Of a stretch of DNA of 64,000 nucleotides, positions 35,301-49,184 are shown piece after piece. The stretch is from assembly GCA_003255065.1 (NCBI GenBank), contig QAOA01003910.1, positions 293,330 through 357,329 of the forward strand, written 5' to 3'. The notes under the pieces are model-generated. The model had not been told where the DNA came from. It did no database searches and saw only the letters and a list, made by a program, of their open reading frames with translations. The stretch's first letter is position 1, and the number at the start of each line of letters is the position of its first letter. Origin of the DNA: Cercis canadensis (lineage: Eukaryota; Streptophyta; Magnoliopsida; Fabales; Fabaceae). The translations under genes were made by a program, and so were the position numbers.

Positions 35301-36834
35301 TTATTAGATGAAATTAACTGACAGGAGAAATATAATCAACATAATTATTGATTAAAATTAACTTCTTTAATTAGGTAAAAGATAATCAACATAATTAATT
35401 TTCAGTGAAAATTTGATGCATTTAATAAATTCAATCAAGACATTTTCTAATTAGAGAAATTTAAGCTATTTTGCATTGATTTTCTTAAATTATTTTTAAT
35501 GAATTTCGAATTTTGATTTTTTAATTGTCTCCTTATAATTATAACCATAATGAATTAGGAATTTAAATTTTGAATGTGATATTTAGGATTTTTATGTTAT
35601 GTCTCCTTATAAGTTTAATAGAAATAGGGCCTAATAGGGTTGTCATCCCTTGCCTCATTGTTGTTGCTTCTCTTCACATTCACAAGGATTATCACTCTCA
35701 ATCACTCGAGGTATGGCTTATTCTAGCTTCACAATCAATCATGAACAATTTTTTGTTTTTGTTTTCACTTTACAAGCTTGGTTTTGCATTTTGGTGTGGC
35801 TTCATTCTATTCCCAAGTTTGCTTAGTACTATCCTCTCTAGATATTTTTCTTTTTGATGTTTTTATTCTATAAATGATGAAGATTTATTTTTTGTCGATG
35901 GCCTGATTGATTTTCTCTCTTCTTTATGTTTCTCATTATTTTGCCATTATAAAAAGATGGCTATTGGAAGTGGTTTGCTAGCCTTTTTGCATCAAGTGGA
36001 ACTGTTGTGGCTTCCTCCTTGGTGGACATTTGCAAAATAAAGAAAGAGAGACCTAAAGTAAGAGAGTGTATATCATTTCCTTTTTTTTTTTTATTTCTAT
36101 ATTTTCTTTTTCACGATATGATAAGGAAAACAAGTTGCCTTCCTATATATATATTTTATTGCATATTCAGCTTATCTCTTGCTTGCTAGAAGCTTGACCA
36201 TAATATATTTCCCTTGAAAACGATTTTCAAATATTTGTTTATCATTTTTTTTCTTTATATACTTTCAAATATATTTTCATTGTATATTATCTTGAGCTTT
36301 ATCTACTTTTCCTTTGATGTTACTTGAATAATTTCATTTCCATATAATCGGTATGGAATAATTATTTAAGGATGAAAGAAGATAACATTCTTGGGATTTA
36401 TCTATTTGCAGAAAACCATTTGAAGGTATAATGCACTAGATACATATATTTTCCATTTGGTATGATGTCTAGACTTTTCCAATTTGGACTTAAAGGTAAA
36501 CTAAGGTTCATGTGTCTCTCCCTCTTATTATGCTTTCTCTGACTCACATTTTTCATATTCTTGTGTGCTTTTCAATTTATGATTCTTATTATGGAGTATG
36601 AATTTTTATTATCTATATTTCTATTTTAGTTGTCTATTATCTATATTAGTCTTTAACACATGGAATGTTAAGTTTTTCTTTTTTCATTTCTGTTGCAAGG
36701 ACCATTTGGCTTATGATGGTTAGAGTTCTGGAAATATTCAAAGAGTTGGATTAAAGGGTTAAAGTCGGTGATAATTCCTTTAGCTTCATCTTATTGACAA
36801 CTTTGATTTGATTGCTTATCTTTTTAGGTCCATT

Positions 36835-38160
36835 TCCTTTGGTGGTGTACAGTTGTAGATTTGCAGGATCATGGTGTGGACGTATCAGCTCTTGGTCCTT
36901 GCAGTTGGATGATATTTCTCATTTGATTCGGTTTAGAAAACATCACTTCTTATTTCTTATATAATTGTTTTCGATTCAAGTAACTAATTTCCACTTCTGA
37001 AGAATCACCCATTATTCCTTAATTCCATTTCAAATTTTAGTTCTATGAATTTCCCCCACCAATCATGCCTATTTATCTTTTGTTTTCTATAAATCTGAGA
37101 GTTGACAAATTTGTTTATAGGCTTTAAACTTGTCATAAATTCTATATTCAAGATCTGTTTATTTAGAATATTCTAGTTGCTGAGAAGATAGAGAGGAGAA
37201 ACTGATTGTCATTAATTTTGTGATTCTATCAGGATTTTTCATATTTAGTAGCTCAATTATTGTTAAAGGCTAAAAGTAAAAAAAAAAAATTCATTTTGTT
37301 CTAATTCTTATCTAACGTGGTTTGGCTTTTTTTATATTTTTTTTTTGTGACTGCATATATTTTTTAAGCAAAAAGTCATTATAAGAAGTTTCTAATATTT
37401 GTCCCTATCAATATATATATATATATATATATAAAAAGAGTATGTATAAATTCTTGGTGGCAGCAAGTTGCTGCAAAACTTGGAATGCAACATTCTACTA
37501 TGTCAATCCAGTTGCTAAATGAAAGGTCAGATTACTCTCTCAAGATATGCCCATGTATGCATTTCAAAACCTATAGTTGCAATTATCTTTTTGTTGCATT
37601 ATGAATTTCTTGAATTTATTGGTGCAAGTGCCGGCCAATAGGAAATTTTCAATTTGACTGGCTTATATTTACAGTGGATATATTCTTTTCAAGAGCGTTG
37701 CATGATAACCAACATGTGTTCATTTTTCTTCTAAGTTCTTGGATCATGATATCTAGAAATAGGTCCATTAACCAATTTTGACCAATCTTGGAGCTTACAG
37801 GAAAGTTACTATACAATGTCTTAAGTTGTTTCCACCAATTCAACCAAGCTTATAGAACTTCATTAGGATATATACTTTTGTGAAGATTCACCACTTGATT
37901 GTTGATGCTCTGAAAGAAAAGCAATCAAGTTAATGAAATGGAAAGAGGTGCTGTTAGGATTTGACCACAACTTCATTTCTGGAGCATTTGCCATAAATGA
38001 TCAGAATGGCTATGATGAATCTACCATATGTGCACATGCCTTTAAAAGTCCTAAAATAGTTGATCCAGAGGTGCCTTGTAGATGCTGTTACATCTGGAAA
38101 TGTATATGCTGATGCAATATTGCAACATCTATATCGATGGCTTTGCAAGTTCTTACTAAC
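36835..38160 (+). pseudogene. POL2: DNA polymerase epsilon catalytic subunit pseudogene (C-terminal half exons)
   Basis: Fragments follow in the order of plant Pol epsilon catalytic subunits: GPFPLVV after an AG acceptor (36836); VAAKLGMQHSTMSIQLLNER (about 37467-37526, GT donor after it); GNFQFDWLIFTVDIFFSRAL (about 37641-37700); GAYRKVT (near 37795); VKIHHLIVDALKEKQ (near 37880); FDHNFISGAFAINDQNGYDE (near 37958); and LIQRCLVDAVTSGNVYADAI then LQHLYRWLC (about 38060-38148). The parent enzyme is the leading-strand replicative polymerase; these residues belong to its inactive C-terminal half. A frameshift and a TAG lie before LIQRC, and further stops and frame changes separate the pieces. Intron positions seem kept, so it is a decayed genomic copy. 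Confidence 0.7.
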
Positions 38161-39429
38161 TTTGTCTCCCATGCCTCTTTTTAGACTCATATAATTACTA
38201 CTTTCCTTCTGACATTGTAGTCCCCAATCAGAACTTCATGATCAATCTCTTCACCAACTACTTCGGTAAACAATTTTAACAATAAAAGATTTGTATGATG
38301 CATGTAAAGCTCAATGAAATATCTTTCTTCCTTTTCTTTATCTAAAATCATCGATGTTTATTAGCTCAAAATGTAGTAGTGAATTAGATATGGAAAATGA
38401 ATTGACTTTAATGAATTGGATTATTCCCTTAGAAAGATTTCTTTCTAATTGTCAAGTGGTTTCAAATAACCTTTAGATTGAGGCCTTTCAAATTCAATTC
38501 ATTTATTTTCATTTCTGATTTTTAGTGATTGGGGATTGGGTAATTGATAATTAGGATTGAACAGGAAAGGGAGCAAACATCAATTCAAAATGTAATACCC
38601 TTATTAAATCATACTCTAATGCTTTAGCAAGCTTAAACACTTGAGCTTTAGCAGGTTACTCAGTTTTAGATTTTGTTTTTCTCCTATGAATTAGAATGAA
38701 TCAGGTATTTCATTGCTAAGTTGAGTACTAAGAGTTTGGATGAGTTTTTATTATCCTTTTTGTGAAAGGTGGGATTGAAACCCATCCAATTCTATTTTTA
38801 GGTGGTGAATATTACAAGTATACTATAAAACTTTAGCAAAAACATCCAATTCTATTTGGAGAAATTGTCAAGCAAAATCAGTTTCATATTTGTAAGGAAG
38901 GTAGAATGCGTGGATATATTAATATGGCATATTCTTTACAATTAATATGAGAAAAAAATTGTATTATCTTATGCAAACTGTAATTTCGTGCAGACCAAAC
39001 ACTATAGGAAACATTTCCTATGTGATTTTATGGGGATATCACTGCTAGAGCAGCCTAACGAATACTAATTCATAGGAGAAAAATGATAGAGTTTGTTCTT
39101 GAGGAAGATTCCTCTATTTGGACTATATTGGAGAAATTATACCTACAAATAGAGGGTGATACTTAATTTCTCTCTTATCCTCAAATTAATCTAAAGTTGT
39201 AAAATTTGGATTTATAAGTCATAATTTTGTCTAATTGAATAGCTCATGGCAATTTAAAAGCTATTTTATTTTAACTATATCTCTATTTGGACTAGGTCCA
39301 AAATTTTGAATAGAAGCATAGAAGGATGTCTCTAAGAGGTGAAAGCCCACTTTGCAACCTCAAGATTGAGGAGCAAGCATGTTATAAAGAATAAGTATGG
39401 AAATATTAGTTTAACCACAAATAATTTGG
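38161..39429. other. AT-rich spacer with a first degenerate Helitron-like module
   Basis: No gene is recognised. Around 38525-38600 the text GGGTAATTGATAATTAGGATTGAACAGGAAAGGG is a diverged copy of the start of the modules at 39975, 42800 and 44457 (only part quoted where identical). Confidence 0.4.
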
Positions 39430-40266
39430 AAAATAAAGAAAGAGTCACTAGGATTTTATTGGTCCCCTGAAGAGTACATAACAATGATAGTCTATCCCCT
39501 CTTATAAATGCATCTCACTCAAAATCAATTGAATTTGAACATAGGACAATGACAATTTCACTATAAGGGCAGGGACAGAGCCATGAACCAAAGCCACTAA
39601 GGGCAATTATCTATACTTAATTTTTAACATATATAATTAAATCTATACAACGCAAATTTATACTTAACTTTTAAATTTTAAATAATAAACTATTAGATTA
39701 TGTAAGATGCATAAGAAAAAAAATGACATTCCAATCTTCCCCTTTGTGCAATATAGATTTTGACTACTACTTTATTCTTAAAAGTTTTTTTTTTTTTTTG
39801 AGATAATCAAGTTAAAAAACTTAGTAAGGTGGCTCTGCCATTTTTACATGGGACTATCCCCTATGATAACTTCACTTTAAATCTCTACAAAGTAATAATG
39901 ATAATTGGATGGCAAAGGTTCCTTAATTAGGTGACAACTTCTATATCCTTTCCAAAGATAAATGGATTGAAAATACTAGGGTTGGGTAAATTGATAATTG
40001 AGATGGAATGGGAAAGAGAACAAAAAATCAATTGTACAACTAGGCTTGGGTATGGTTGAGGCAAAAAAAAAAAAAAAAGATTAAATACCCTATAGCACTT
40101 GAAAAAAAAAGTGGGATTAGACCATGTGTACATTCTTCTTGAAATTCTAATAGAATCATAATTTGTATAACCATTAAACTTACCCCAACGGGTGATCTAA
40201 TAAGATTTTTTATTTTGTATGGAGCGCCGCCATCGCCCGCGCATCGGCTCAGGGGTCAGTGCTAGG
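39430..40266. repeat. Helitron-like repeat unit 1
   Basis: The first part (39430-39640) is repeated at 40762-40970, including CCTGAAGAGTACATAACAAT, AGTCTATCCCCTCTTATAAA and TACTTAATTTTTAACAT. The second part (39975-40266) is repeated at 42800-42970 and 44455-44740. It ends with a GC-rich stretch, CCCGCGCATCGGCTCAGG, followed by CAGTGCTAGG. A GC-rich imperfect palindrome placed about 10 bp before CTAG is the pattern of a Helitron 3' end, here mutated. Confidence 0.5.
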
Positions 40267-40548
40267 TAATGGAAAATGGCACATAGGCATAAGGGATTAG
40301 AACATTGAATTTCTATCTCAACCTTTTCATGTCAACCTTGATTGGTAATGGAAAAAAATAAGTAAATTCTAAAATATTATTTTATAGGTAAAATTCCATA
40401 AAAGTCCTCCTAAATATGAGTAATTGAAAACCCATCTAACTTTCTAATTGTTGGTGTTAATAGTATTTCTAATAGAAAAGAAAGAGAATAGATTTCTTAA
40501 CTACTTCTATTAGAAATCATTGTGTTTATTATACTCTTGGTAGAGTTC

Positions 40549-40552
<4 letters not shown>

Positions 40553-40600
<48 letters not shown>
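40553..40600. repeat. (TA)n microsatellite
   Basis: An uninterrupted run of about 24 TA units. Comparable shorter runs are at 37410-37432 and 46163-46191. Confidence 0.95.
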
Positions 40601-40606
<6 letters not shown>

Positions 40607-40761
40607 AAAGAAAGATTAAGAAGTTTGGAATTCTTCTTTTGATGTTCGGCATGAAAGTTGGTATAATATAGGATACTTTTGTGATATTTGAATGAAAAAT
40701 AGGATAAACAAAAAGAAAAGGGATGATAAAATGAAGAGAATGGAAAATAATCATGTAGTGC

Positions 40762-40970
40762 ATGGGATTTTATTTGTCACCTGAAGAGTACATAACAATA
40801 AAAGTCTATCCCCTCTTATAAAGGCACCTCACCCACTATCAATAATATTCGAACACCAAATGATTATAATTTCACTACAAAGGCAGTGGGGGAGCAATGA
40901 CCCAAAAGTCAATAGGGGCAATCATTTATACTTAATTTTTAACATTTATCATATATGTAAATTTGATAGA
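40762..40970. repeat. Second copy of the 39430-39640 block
   Basis: It shares long stretches with 39430-39640 in direct orientation: GGATTTTATTTGTCACCTGA against GGATTTTATTGGTCCCCTGA, then matching text through TTTCACTAC and GGGGCAATCATTTATACTTA. Direct copies 1.3 kb apart suggest a tandem duplication of a larger unit. Confidence 0.7.
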
Positions 40971-41770
40971 ACTCTTCATAATTCCCACAACTTAGTCCTT
41001 TTCTAATAAATTAAGATATATACTTTTAATTTGGGTTGACATAGGTTGATGGTGATGGAAAAATTAGCAGGATTAAGGGGGAAGAATCCTACAATGTGAA
41101 ATATTTGAGGGTGTGATATGCTCAATTTGATAGATTTGGTAAGAAACTGCTATAAAACAAATATATTATGGTTTAAAAGTGCAATAAATACAATGAAATA
41201 AGAATCAAGATGATTATTGTATAGCCATGGAACCAAAAATAAATAGGCGAAAGAAACATAGCCCATTTAAATTTATAATTGATATGCTTTGCTTCAACTA
41301 TTCAAAAGACCAAATACTATGCGCACTAACTTCATTTTTTCTAGAATTTTTTTTTTCATCTCGAGAAATTCTTTGTTTAAGGATGTCAAGAGTTCTTTTG
41401 GTCCAACTTCTTTCTTATTTTACTGAACTCCATGTGACTAAGTTATTTCATGGTTTATGGATTCCTTATAGGCAATACATCTATCCCAAGCACCTCCCAG
41501 ATTCAAATGCAGAAGGTGGCTAATGGATTGTTAAACTTAGTCCTTCCTACCTTGATTTTTTAAAAACAAGTTGTTGCGGGAGGGTCAAGTATCTTTTCTT
41601 AAATTCAATCAACCATTTTACAAAACAAAACAAAAAAAAAGTTGTTGCCTCTTGGAATTGTACCTCTTAAATAACTCATTTATCTTTACGGGAAGACCTA
41701 ATTTGGAAGATTTCAATATTTGGAACTTATACAAATCTATTGTATTAAATGTATATCTATTTAATTATTT

Positions 41771-41843
41771 ATACTTATGTAATACAAATAAATAAAATAA
41801 AGAATAGNATACTTATAATACAAATAAATAAAATAAAGAATAG
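41771..41843. other. N-joined direct duplication (about 36 bp)
   Basis: Around the N at 41808, ATACTTAT followed by AATACAAATAAATAAAATAA and AGAATAG is present on both sides with a two-base difference. Confidence 0.85.
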
Positions 41844-42344
41844 GTAGTTGAGACAAGTTTGCTTCATGTACAATATGAAAAAAGAGTGGTGGATGATGCA
41901 TTCATTGTTGATGATCCTCAATTGACAAAATTATCAACCAACAAGATGAAGACCATAATCAAAAATGAAAAGGCCACAATGAGATTTTACTTCTTCTTTT
42001 TTGGGTTCTATGATAAGGCATATTTTGGATGGTCTAAAGTGAACTATATAATAAAACTTGAATGTGGATTATTCAGCCACACATATTAGTAAAGATATAA
42101 TTCATATTGTTTCATGGGTTTAAAAGTTAGTGTAGTTGGAATTAGTTTTGGTATATTAATCAAATTATTCAAAGGAGAATGTAATATAATATCATTCGCA
42201 ATATAATATTCCATGAGTTACAATATTAATATTCTACCAAATCCATGTTACTATAATAGAGAATTTTTTTTTTGAAAATGATATGCAAATTCAGAAAATA
42301 CCTTTTACAAATGAGAACAAGAAATACAAATCATTCTTCTAATA

Positions 42345-42975
42345 ATTGGGATGTGACTTTTATTATAAATAAGGAATGAACCATTACATGCCCATAAAAT
42401 TTTCATAGTAGATTATTGGGACGGAATGGGAATGAGAACCAAATTATTTTATTAACCATTGTGGTGTCCACTTTGAAAAGTTAAGATAAATATGTATTAT
42501 AGATAATATTATAATCTGACTTATGTGTGAATATCTTATATTATCAAATAATTAAATTATTAGAATTTTTGTAGTTTTCTATTTAAATTTCTTAAGGAAC
42601 ATTTTTGGATGGATGTTTAGAACATCAAAAACATTTTAAATGGCTCATGTTGCTATCTCTTTGTTCATTCATTTGATAAGGAAAAATAGTCCTATTTTTG
42701 GTTTAATAATTTTAGCCTTTGATTGTGCAATTAATGGATGATTTAGGTAGTTTGATTTATCTAAGATGTTATGCATGTTAATTGATATATAACTATGGTC
42801 TAGGTAATTTATAATTGCAACGGAATGGGAAAGGAAACAAAAATCAATTTTATAACTCAGTTTGGGTATGGTTGAGGTAAAAACAATAATTGAATACCTT
42901 ATAACACTTGAAAAAATAGTGGATTAGACCATGTTTTCATGCTTCCTAAAATGAGGTACAATTTGCACACTCTTT
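42345..42975. repeat. Long direct repeat, copy 1
   Basis: Starting GGGATGTGACTTTTATTATA, this block is repeated in order at 43965-44640. Shared landmarks include GAACCAAATTATTTTA, ATCATTGTGGTGT-like text, AATAGTC, TTTAATAATTTTAGCCTTTG and ATGATTTAGGTAGTTTGAT. The end overlaps the Helitron-like module. No coding. Confidence 0.75.
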
Positions 42976-43964
42976 CTTTGCATGATAAAAGGTGTGAATT
43001 TTAAATTGAAAATCATGGTCCTTTTTTTTTAAAAAAAAATGGTATTAATAGCAAATTGGTATTAAAATATTTAGAGATGTGTGATAAGAAACTTATATAA
43101 CATAGTTTGCCAACTACGTTCATTTTTGCAGTTATAAAAAAATATATGAGAAAGAGAACATGGGATAATATGACATCTTTATATTACAAAAGCACTGACC
43201 TTGCAACATTGGAGAGCACTTTAGCATATTTGTTGAATTGTTGCCTTATTAATATTGAAATCAAGAATTATCTAAGAATATAAATTCCTATCTTCTAATT
43301 CATTAAATTAAAAATTTAGACATCCTCTCAAAATTATCAAGAAATGATATGTTTGTCAGAAATAAAGTAATATTTTTGAATATTTCCTTCCTTGAATCTA
43401 TATTTTGAATTTATTAAGTGGAGGAGGGATTTAGAATATTAGCATGTTGAAGTGCTCTGTTGTGTAACATCCCTAACTTCCATTGGACATTAAAGATTTG
43501 GCTAGGAAAACAGAAGCTGATTTTTAAGAATTTATGGACACTTTGTGATGTCTTTGATTTGACTTGTTTTTCTTTAGTTGCCCTTCCCTTGGTGTTGGAA
43601 GAAATTAATGTGCTTAAGAGAAGTACCTTGATATAATCCCTATAAATTCATTTGGTTTCTTTGTGAATTTGTTTGGGTACTTTTATTTATGAGTCTAGAT
43701 TTGAACACAGAACCCAAAAGAATTTAGGACAACCTCTGTACCACTCAAACACAGTTTATTTGGTATTTAAAGTCTATCATATTATTCTTAATTTCTATAT
43801 TTAATATATAAAACTTTTTTTTAAAGGATTTTGTTTATTATTGAATAATTTTCTTTTAATTTTATTTTTGATACATAAATGTGTTTTTATTTTTAAGTAA
43901 GTGCTAAAGGCATTAATTATTTTTTATTTTTTAAAAATCTATAGATGTTAATCAAATAATTGGG

Positions 43965-44740
43965 AAGTGACATTTATTATAAATAAGAAAGAAACTATTA
44001 CATGTTACATTTAAAAATAAACAAGGAGGACAAGCAGATTTTGGGTAGTTGATTTTTGCGACAAGAATAGGAACCAAATTATTTTAATAATCATTGTGGT
44101 GTTACTTTGAAAATTTAAGATAGATATGTATTATAAATAATGTTGTAATTTAGCTTATCATGTATGGATATCATATAGATCATATTACAATTAAATTATT
44201 AGAATCGCTGCATAGATATTATTTTCTATTTAAATTTTTTAAGGAACATTTTTCGATGGTTGTTTAGAAGAGGATCTTGCAAATTGAGAACATTAAAAAC
44301 ATTTTAAATTGTTGATGTTGTTTTCTCTTTGTTTATTCATTTGATAAAGCAAAATAGTCATTGTTTTTGTTTAATAATTTTAGCCTTTGTACAATTAAGT
44401 AATGATTTAGGTAGTTTGATATGTCTAAGATGGTATGCATGTTAATTCTTATATAACTAGGTCTGGGTAAATGATAATTGCCCCGGAACAGGAAAGGGAA
44501 CATAAATAAATTTTATATCTATGTTTTAGTACAATTTGAGGTAAAAAAAAAAAGGATAAAAAATTAAATATCCTATAATGCTTTAAAATTGATGAAGAAC
44601 ATACCCTGTTTACATGGTTCCTAAAATTCTAATAGGATCATAATTTGGATAACCAGTAAACCAACCCTAACGAGTGATCCAATAAGATTTCCTATTCTTA
44701 GTCTCGTGTCACCTTTGCTTGCAAGGGACAATGCTAGGGA
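43965..44740. repeat. Long direct repeat, copy 2, ending in a degenerate Helitron-like 3' end
   Basis: It is collinear with 42345-42975 and then with the 39975-40266 module (CTAATAGGATCATAATTTGG, AACGAGTGATCCAATAAGAT). It finishes GCTTGCAAGGGACAATGCTAGGG, matching the CTAG end of unit 1 but without a good hairpin. Confidence 0.7.
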
Positions 44741-44934
44741 GTTATTCTTAATAGAATAAATTACAGAGTTATAAAAACTTATGCTCTAAATTAGAGTTTG
44801 GCAGACACCCTATTTCGTGCTGCCCCCCAGCTAACCAACGAGTCGGGTGGGCACCAATGCTAGATGAAAGTCCAAGAATGATTGTGAAGCTGTTATTCAG
44901 ATACCAAATGTCATTTCCCTATGTTGTTGTGATT

Positions 44935-45669
44935 ATCCAATTCATGATATAGTGAACTCAACTTATCCTAGATTCATGACAAATGCAAGATCCAAAATAT
45001 TGCAAAGAAAGAGCGATCATTGCCCCTACACTAGAAGTGGTAAGAAAAATAAATGATTATATAGTTTCCTTATTGCCTGATAATGAAAATATCTATTTGA
45101 GTTTAGACAGTACGTGCAAATCATGGGGGAATTGACTGGATGATATCCATACACCCAAATTCCTAAATGGTATCACCCTATCCGATCTTCCAAACCACAT
45201 ATTAGCACTGAAGCTGGGTGTACCTGTCATGTTATTAAGGAACATAGATCAGTGGAATGGATTGTGCAATGGAACGAGACTGATAATCACCCAACTTAGG
45301 ATATATGTGATGGAGGAAAAAGTTATTTTTGGTAGTAACATAGGAGAAAAGATTTTCATTCCAAGGATTAACCTAACATCCTCTAATAAGAAGATGTCTT
45401 TTAGACTACAAAGAAGACAATTTTCCCTGCATGTTTGCTTTGCCATGTCAATAAATAAGAGTCAAGGTCATTCCCTGTCACGTGTTGGGTTATATCTACC
45501 AAAATCAGTCTTCAGTAATAGACAACTTTATGTGGCTTTTTCAAGTGTTCAAACAAGGAGCGGCCTCAAAGTTTTGGCAATCGATACAAAGGGGAGTTCC
45601 ACAACGAGTACCACAAATATTGTCTTCAAAGAGGTGTTCCATAAAATCACTCAAAGAGGTATGACATAA
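44935..45669 (+). pseudogene. Helitron PIF1-type helicase, C-terminal fragment
   Basis: The open part from 45229 encodes MLLRNIDQWNGLCNGTRLII, FIPRINLTSSNKKMSFRLQR, RQFSLHVCFAMSINKSQGHS, LSRVGLYLPKSVFSNRQLYV and AFSSVQTRSGLKVL. These are the C-terminal motifs (including the INKSQG and YVAxS boxes) of the PIF1-like helicase in plant Helitron RepHel proteins. Upstream, in broken frames from about 44940, further family text is visible (IVNSTYPRFM, DYIVSLLPDNENIYLS). The rolling-circle Rep domain and Walker A and B motifs are absent, so this is a 3' remnant. It ends about 410 bp before a Helitron-like 3' terminus. Confidence 0.85.
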
Positions 45670-46050
45670 ATTGAAACATATCATGTTTGTAAATAAACAT
45701 ATAAACTCTAAAGATTTAATCTTACATATTCTAATTATACCAATGTTGCATTTTCAAGATCAAAACAAGTTATTATAGACTTAGATGAAGACATTGACAA
45801 CCCCAATCCCAATCATATACCATAGATAATTTCAATATAGTATTATCTCAATTTCTATTAGTTTAATTCACTTTACAAATTTTCTATGGATTCATGATTG
45901 ATACTTTTAATATATTAGATCTATAGTAAAACAAGTGAAATACACAATTGGTATATTACATACTATAAATTTATATAATGTATGCTTCTATGATCACATA
46001 AATTCTATTCCACATCCCGTTGGTTGAGTCCTGTGCCACGCCGTCCAGTG

Positions 46051-46080
46051 GCCAGCGCATTAGTGCGGGAATAGTACTAG
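46051..46080 (+). other. Putative Helitron 3' terminus (hairpin plus CTAG)
   Basis: CGCATTAGTGCG forms a 4-bp GC-rich stem with a 4-base loop, and nine bases later the sequence is CTAG followed by T. A hairpin 10-12 bases before CTRR and insertion next to T is the hallmark of Helitrons. It lies downstream of the helicase fragment and on the same strand. Confidence 0.6.
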
Positions 46081-46089
46081 TATTACATA

Positions 46090-46137
46090 AAGGGAGTATT
46101 TTGTTTAAATTTGACCTCTTTAAAAGATCCTTGTCCA
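46090..46137 (+). repeat. Left arm of a long inverted repeat around the eL42 locus
   Basis: AGGGAGTATTTTGTTTAAAT and the following TTGACCTCTTTAAAAGAT are matched, reverse-complemented, by 49643-49691. About 45 of 48 positions agree by eye. The arms are 3.5 kb apart and enclose the eL42 pseudogene. Confidence 0.75.
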
Positions 46138-46158
46138 AAAAGAAAACATTTTTAGAAG

Positions 46159-46193
<35 letters not shown>

Positions 46194-48038
46194 CCATTAA
46201 AAAAATTACAAATTATAGTCACTTGACAACTTATGGAAATATTTTACCTTAACTAACACTTATCATTACATTCATGGTCTCCAGTGATTTTCTCCCCCTA
46301 CCCTGAAAAGTTGAAACAAATTAGAAGTAAAATGATGGAGAAAATATTGAAGTCATACGTAATCCCATGACTGACTCTTAAATAAGATACACATGTGAGT
46401 CATTGTCACATATTAAACCAATTTTCTATTCTCTGTTTCCCACAGAACTATGCAAGATGGATAGGGTATTAAAGGCAGAGGAAGAGATCCATGACACAAC
46501 TCCTCCAACAAAGCACCCAAAATTGAAAATGTCAAACTTTCAGCGGTTAATATGATGATATGATATGAATAATGAGTGAAACTTTCTAATTCTTCACATT
46601 AAGCATGTCTACTAGAGATCACTAAAGTTGACTCCATGGAATGGACAAAACTGCACAATATAAGACTTGAGTCTCTTCCAATTCAAGAACAAAAGTTGAA
46701 AAATTATGATCATTCAAGGAATGATAAAAAATTTCAACTTGTGTCTGTGAAGGAATGCTTCTAATTGATACCTAATTATATAACTCATAACGCCACAGTA
46801 GACCAATACTGAACAATTTTCCTATGTCATATTTTGACTTCCTTTCAAAAAAAATTACCTTTAGATGCTTCAAGAAAATTTTACTCTATCTAGCTTGGAG
46901 AATCCAGTGTGATTCTCGTAAGCCCATACTAAAATGTTTGCCATCAGTAGATGCATTAGAGAACTATACAAGAATCATTTTGGAAACAGTCCAGCCCTTT
47001 GATCACCATATCACTGCCAACAAAACAATACACATGACAGTAATGAGAGGGGTACAACCTCAACCTAACATGGGAGGGTATCAACAAAACTACAGAAATT
47101 ATTACTGTTAAGTCAAGAAAACTTTTCATTAGTTTGGACCTTCCATCACTAAACTTTCAAACAACTCGGTAGGACAAAGGGCGAAAAATGTCTTTGTAAG
47201 TTATAGGGCAAGAAGTAATCTCCCAAAAATCTAAATGGTTTTCTTTTTATCTTTTGCATAATCTTAAGAACAATAGCTTGATATGGAACTGCAATTACAA
47301 ACACAACTACAGAGCACAACGTGCAGTTCTATAAGCCCATGATCCCAGGGCAAACCTTGAACCTTTCTTCTAAACGTTATATAAATGACAACATTAAATC
47401 CACATTCAAGTTTTGTACTTAGAAATTTTGAAGTGTCAAGAACTAAGGATAATTCAAACCAATCTTTCACTAGCAACTATTTCCAACTATTACTTTTCCT
47501 CATTTCCAGACCTTGGATAAATTAAGAATCAATCAATCAATCAATTCATCACATTCAACTTCTACAAAGAAAGGCTCCAAATAGACTGAGCAAAATTAAT
47601 TCATTCAAAAAGTTCAAGATTTCAAGTCATCATCAGGAAAGCCTAAACTTAAAGCAAAAGGTCTAAGAATCTAATCAATGCTCCAATTCCAAAATAGGTT
47701 ACCAGAGAAATAGAAGAATAAAAGAGAGTTTATCGACAGGAAAGTAGAAGAAACATATCCAGCATATCCACCATCCAGACCAAGGTACCAAGAAATAAAT
47801 AAAAATTAAACAAAAAGAAAATTAAAGTTGAAATTGTAACCGGCAATTTAGGGAATGGAAGAAAGTAGTCACCATATTAGTCATAGTTCCTATACCAACA
47901 TCTGAAATTGTTGCATATATAGTACTATCAAATGTCAATGTAGAAAGAAAAATTCCAACATTTAGAACCACATCTAAACTAGTTCAGTAAACTAGCAAAA
48001 TGCCAAAAACAACGAAATTGCAAATCCTATTTCTCCAC
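46138..48038. other. Unrecognised stretch downstream of eL42
   Basis: It contains a TA microsatellite (46163-46191) and an unassigned plus-strand frame (46824-47111) that starts MSYFDFLSKKITF and ends GGYQQNYRNYYC. Near 46445 an exon-like piece (MDRVLKAEEEIHDTTPPTKH) follows a CACAG acceptor. Neither matches a family I know. The remainder is AT-rich. Confidence 0.4.
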
Positions 48039-49101
<1,063 letters not shown>

Positions 49102-49184
49102 GATGGAGGCGAGTGGAGACCGGAACTAATGCTTTTGTTCTACGCCACGAAAATGGGTAACGAAGGAGATGACGATACTCTGCA

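Larger units (their letters stand above)
31421..36834. other. AT-rich spacer, no gene recognised apart from a leader-like repeat region
   Basis: The stretch holds no protein family I recognise and no transposon ends. 31700-32340 looks like a promoter and leader. An open frame at 32440-32712 follows it and starts MYVADECTVNAAPRM; I cannot assign it. Two blocks near 33480-33570 and 33975-34090 are similar to each other (both contain ATTGTAGGAATCAAAATAAA-like text followed by AACATTGGCCTTTAATT), suggesting a local duplication. Confidence 0.5.

Noticed and set aside
41227..42089. Three plus-strand frames of 74-98 codons
   Set aside because: They lie in AT-rich repeat DNA, overlap an N-joined duplication, and show low-complexity composition.
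46824..47111. 95-codon frame ending GGYQQNYRNYYC
   Set aside because: Gly/Tyr/Gln-rich tail is suggestive but there is no start context, homologue or exon structure that I can support.
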